64,000 nucleotides of DNA from Blautia schinkii (lineage in GTDB: Bacteria > Bacillota > Clostridia > Lachnospirales > Lachnospiraceae): NCBI RefSeq assembly GCF_013304825.1, contig NZ_JAAWUO010000004.1, positions 183,852 through 247,851 of the forward strand, given 5' to 3'. Under the pieces are notes generated by a model. It was not told the DNA's origin. It searched no databases and worked only from the letters and a program-made list of their open reading frames with translations. Position numbers and translations under genes: made by a program. Below are positions 62,608 through 64,000 of the stretch, in pieces. How positions within the stretch are numbered: position 1 is the first letter of the stretch; each line of letters begins with the position of its first letter.

Positions 62608-62946
62608 ATGTATAAAACACTGTGGAATCACTTAGATCAAAATAAAAAAAAGGCCCCTGCACCTGCTGTTTTTCTTGCACTTCTGACAGCTGGATGGAGT
62701 GCAGCCGGAATTTTGTCCGGATTACTTGTTTGTCTGGGACTTCAGACAGAACTGATGGTGAAACTGACTGTGATCTTATGTACCGGTGGATACGCCGGAC
62801 TGATACCCGGATTCTTCGGTGGAATTCTTTATCTTTACCGAATGGATCTTCGGAAAACTTCTGCTGATCCGGCAGCTGATTCTGTCGCTAATCCAGAAAA
62901 AGCTTCTTCTGATCATACTTCATTGATCTATTTTCACAATAATTGA
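62608..62946 (+). CDS. Small two-helix membrane protein of unknown function
   Basis: 112 aa, ATG after GGGAGG. A short basic N-terminus is followed by two hydrophobic helices (about 19-45 and 49-77, with GGYAGLIPGFFGGILYLY) and a hydrophilic tail rich in Ala, Asp and Ser. It has its own promoter and terminator. No family was recognised. Confidence 0.7.
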   Translation: MYKTLWNHLDQNKKKAPAPAVFLALLTAGWSAAGILSGLLVCLGLQTELMVKLTVILCTGGYAGLIPGFFGGILYLYRMDLRKTSADPAADSVANPEKASSDHTSLIYFHNN

Positions 62947-62947
62947 C

Positions 62948-62992
62948 AAAAAAGCAGAACTCTGCCTGATTGTGCAGGGTTCTGCTTTTTTA
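62948..62992. terminator. Bidirectional terminator after the small membrane protein gene
   Basis: AAAAAAGCAGAACTCTGC pairs with GCAGGGTTCTGCTTTTTT. It serves both this gene and the eda remnant. Confidence 0.88.
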
Positions 62993-63015
62993 TTGAATAT
63001 GTGTATTAATTTTGA

Positions 63016-63507
63016 TTACTTTCTTATGGAATCAGCGAGCTTTCTTGCTTCTGCTGTCAGCTCTTTTATTTTATCAAATTCTCCTGCCTTTACAAAATCT
63101 CCTTTTACCATCCAGCTTCCGCCGCAGCAAAGGATTTTGTCACAGGAAAGATATTCCTCAAGGTTTTTCGCATTGATCCCACCTGTAGGCATAAATCTGA
63201 TTCCTGTATAAGGAGCTGCCATAGCCTTGATCATTGAAATTCCGCCTGCCGGTTCTGCCGGGAAGAATTTTACTACCTTAAGGCCTCTTTTCACTGCCTG
63301 TGCAACCTCAGATGGAGTGATACATCCCGGGAAAACAGGAATATCTTTTTCCAGGCAGTAGTCTACGATCTCTGGATTGAAGCCTGGGCTTACGATAAAT
63401 TTTGCTCCGGCGCCAACAGCTGCATCTACCTGCTCAGTTGTAAGTACGGTACCTGCTCCCACAAGCATTTCCGGGAACTGCTCTGCCATCAGACGGATAG
63501 ACTCTTC
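63016..63507 (-). pseudogene. eda: 5'-truncated KDPG/KHG aldolase (eda)
   Basis: The frame matches Eda from EESIRLMAEQF onward: GAGTVLTTEQVDAAVGAGAKFIVSPGF, the Schiff-base Lys in VVKFFPAEPAGG, and MPTGGI. The usual length is about 205-215 aa; only about 160 codons remain. The first ~45-50 residues, which carry the EVTxRT active-site segment with the catalytic Glu, are missing. Upstream the frame reads KLDEGTWHPGH, which does not look like Eda, so the break is near 63507. The first in-frame ATG (63489) has no ribosome-binding site. Loss by recombination next to the tRNA/rRNA locus is the simplest reading. Confidence 0.75.
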
Positions 63508-63585
63508 GTGCCCAGGATGCCATGTACCTTCATCTAGTTTATAACCGCAAAAGAATCCTGATTGTAGAAAAAAATTCCTGATTTG

Positions 63586-63616
63586 TCGGACAGCATCCTT
63601 TCCGGATGCTGTCCGA
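63586..63616. repeat. Perfect 13-bp inverted repeat upstream of the eda remnant
   Basis: TCGGACAGCATCC and GGATGCTGTCCGA flank five bases. It lies between the tRNA operon terminator and the truncated eda. On the minus strand it is followed by a T-run 15-20 nt later, so it may be a second terminator or a scar. Confidence 0.6.
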
Positions 63617-63663
63617 TCTTCCAGAAGTCTGTCTTCACTGTCTTCAGCAAATACATTTTTATA

Positions 63664-63701
63664 ATAAAAATAAGCCCTGGAAATTTATCTTTCCAAGGCT
63701 T
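63664..63701 (-). terminator. Terminator of the rRNA/tRNA operon
   Basis: On the minus strand AAGCCTTGGAAA pairs with TTTCCAGGGCTT, followed by ATTTTTATT. It lies just after tRNA-Cys. Confidence 0.85.
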
Positions 63702-63707
63702 TCTAAG

Positions 63708-63778
63708 AGGTGCCACCCGGATTTGAACCGGGGATAGAGGTGTTGCAGACCTTTGCCTTACCACTTGGCTATGGCACC
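63708..63778 (-). tRNA. tRNA-Cys (GCA)
   Basis: A 71-nt cloverleaf: acceptor GGTGCCA/TGGCACC, anticodon GCA in CTGCAAC, T-loop GGTTCAAATCC. CCA is not encoded. It lies 3 nt after tRNA-Asn, in the rRNA operon. Confidence 0.95.
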
Positions 63779-63781
63779 ATG

Positions 63782-63854
63782 CTCCCCCTGTTGGACTCGA
63801 ACCAACGACACTGCGGTTAACAGCCGCATGCTCTACCGACTGAGCTAAGGAGGA
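63782..63854 (-). tRNA. tRNA-Asn (GTT)
   Basis: A 73-nt cloverleaf: acceptor TCCTCCT/AGGGGGA, D-loop AGCTCAGTCGGTAGAGC, anticodon GTT in CTGTTAA, T-loop GGTTCGAGTCC. It lies about 90 nt downstream of 23S rRNA. Confidence 0.96.
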
Positions 63855-63945
63855 ATATTTAATTTAAGGCTTATACCTTAAAAACTACATACATGCTTAT
63901 TGATGGTCAATCAAACTCTTTGAATCAATTCTTAACCTGCGTTTC

Positions 63946-64000
63946 TTGGTCAAGCCCTCACCCGATTAGTAACAGTCAGCTCCATGTGTTACCACACTTC
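63946..64000 (-). rRNA. 23S rRNA, 3' end (partial)
   Basis: The minus strand begins GAAGTGTGGTAACACATGG and continues to TAATCGGGTGAGGGCTTGACC, the conserved last bases of 23S rRNA. The exact end, near 63946, is estimated. No 5S rRNA follows before the tRNA genes. Confidence 0.9.

Noticed and set aside
63534..63764. 76-codon minus-strand frame over tRNA-Cys and its terminator
   Set aside because: It runs through a tRNA gene and a terminator and has no ribosome-binding site.
1..64000. CRISPR array, insertion sequence, prophage, or restriction-modification locus
   Set aside because: No evenly spaced direct repeats, transposase, integrase, phage structural gene or methylase motif was seen on either strand.

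Overview
The window looks like chromosome from a spore-forming Lachnospiraceae-type Firmicute (Blautia/Dorea-like). The reasons are the S10-spc-alpha ribosomal cluster with a zinc-type S14, the MurT/GatD pair, complete spoIIA and spoVA operons, an Na+/H+-pyrophosphatase, a valine T-box, a probable preQ1-III riboswitch with queT, and BspA-like and threonine/proline-rich surface proteins. Most genes lie on the minus strand and read away from the rRNA operon at the right edge. The assignment is inferred from gene content; no search was run.

Layout. 1-6.3 kb: the end of xpt (+), then a minus-strand cell-envelope operon (small ORF, GDPD-like protein, murT, gatD, WYL-like regulator, lipoprotein binding protein) and an orphan LytTR regulator with an altered receiver. 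6.5-29.1 kb: the ribosomal protein supercluster, transcribed rpsJ to rplQ. It is interrupted between infA and rpmJ by about 6 kb holding a DUF1275 membrane protein, a GntR regulator, an SNF-type symporter and a large acidic lipoprotein. The spc part ends in its own terminator and the alpha part restarts from its own promoter with a 308-nt structured spacer before rpsM. 29.2-34.3 kb: a signal-peptidase-like protein without the catalytic Ser, then tcdA-murB-rapZ-whiA-crh, where Crh has Glu at position 15. 34.5-37.5 kb: spoVAB-AC-AD-AE-AA, with spoVAA last. 37.7-44.2 kb: hppA, a small sulfite-reductase-like protein divergent from a LysR regulator, a dicarboxylate/glutamate symporter and an RmlD-like reductase. 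44.5-47.7 kb: a BspA-like surface protein and preQ1-regulated queT. 47.8-57.6 kb: spoIIAA-spoIIAB-sigF, a zinc-ribbon/TPR membrane protein, a 50-aa protein, folC, an LTA-synthase-like sulfatase and T-box-controlled valS. 57.7-64 kb: an ABC exporter whose permease carries about 480 residues of coiled coil, a small membrane protein, a 5'-truncated eda, tRNA-Cys, tRNA-Asn and the 3' end of 23S rRNA.

No CRISPR array, insertion sequence, prophage or obvious defence island was seen. The most unusual points are the interruption of the ribosomal operon, mutually exclusive hairpins between rplW and rplB, the pseudo-enzyme or altered-residue proteins (LytTR Asn58, Crh Glu15, SipW-like Gly40), the coiled-coil ABC permease under a palindromic operator, and a set of four promoters sharing a TTGCAT-17-TATACT pattern.
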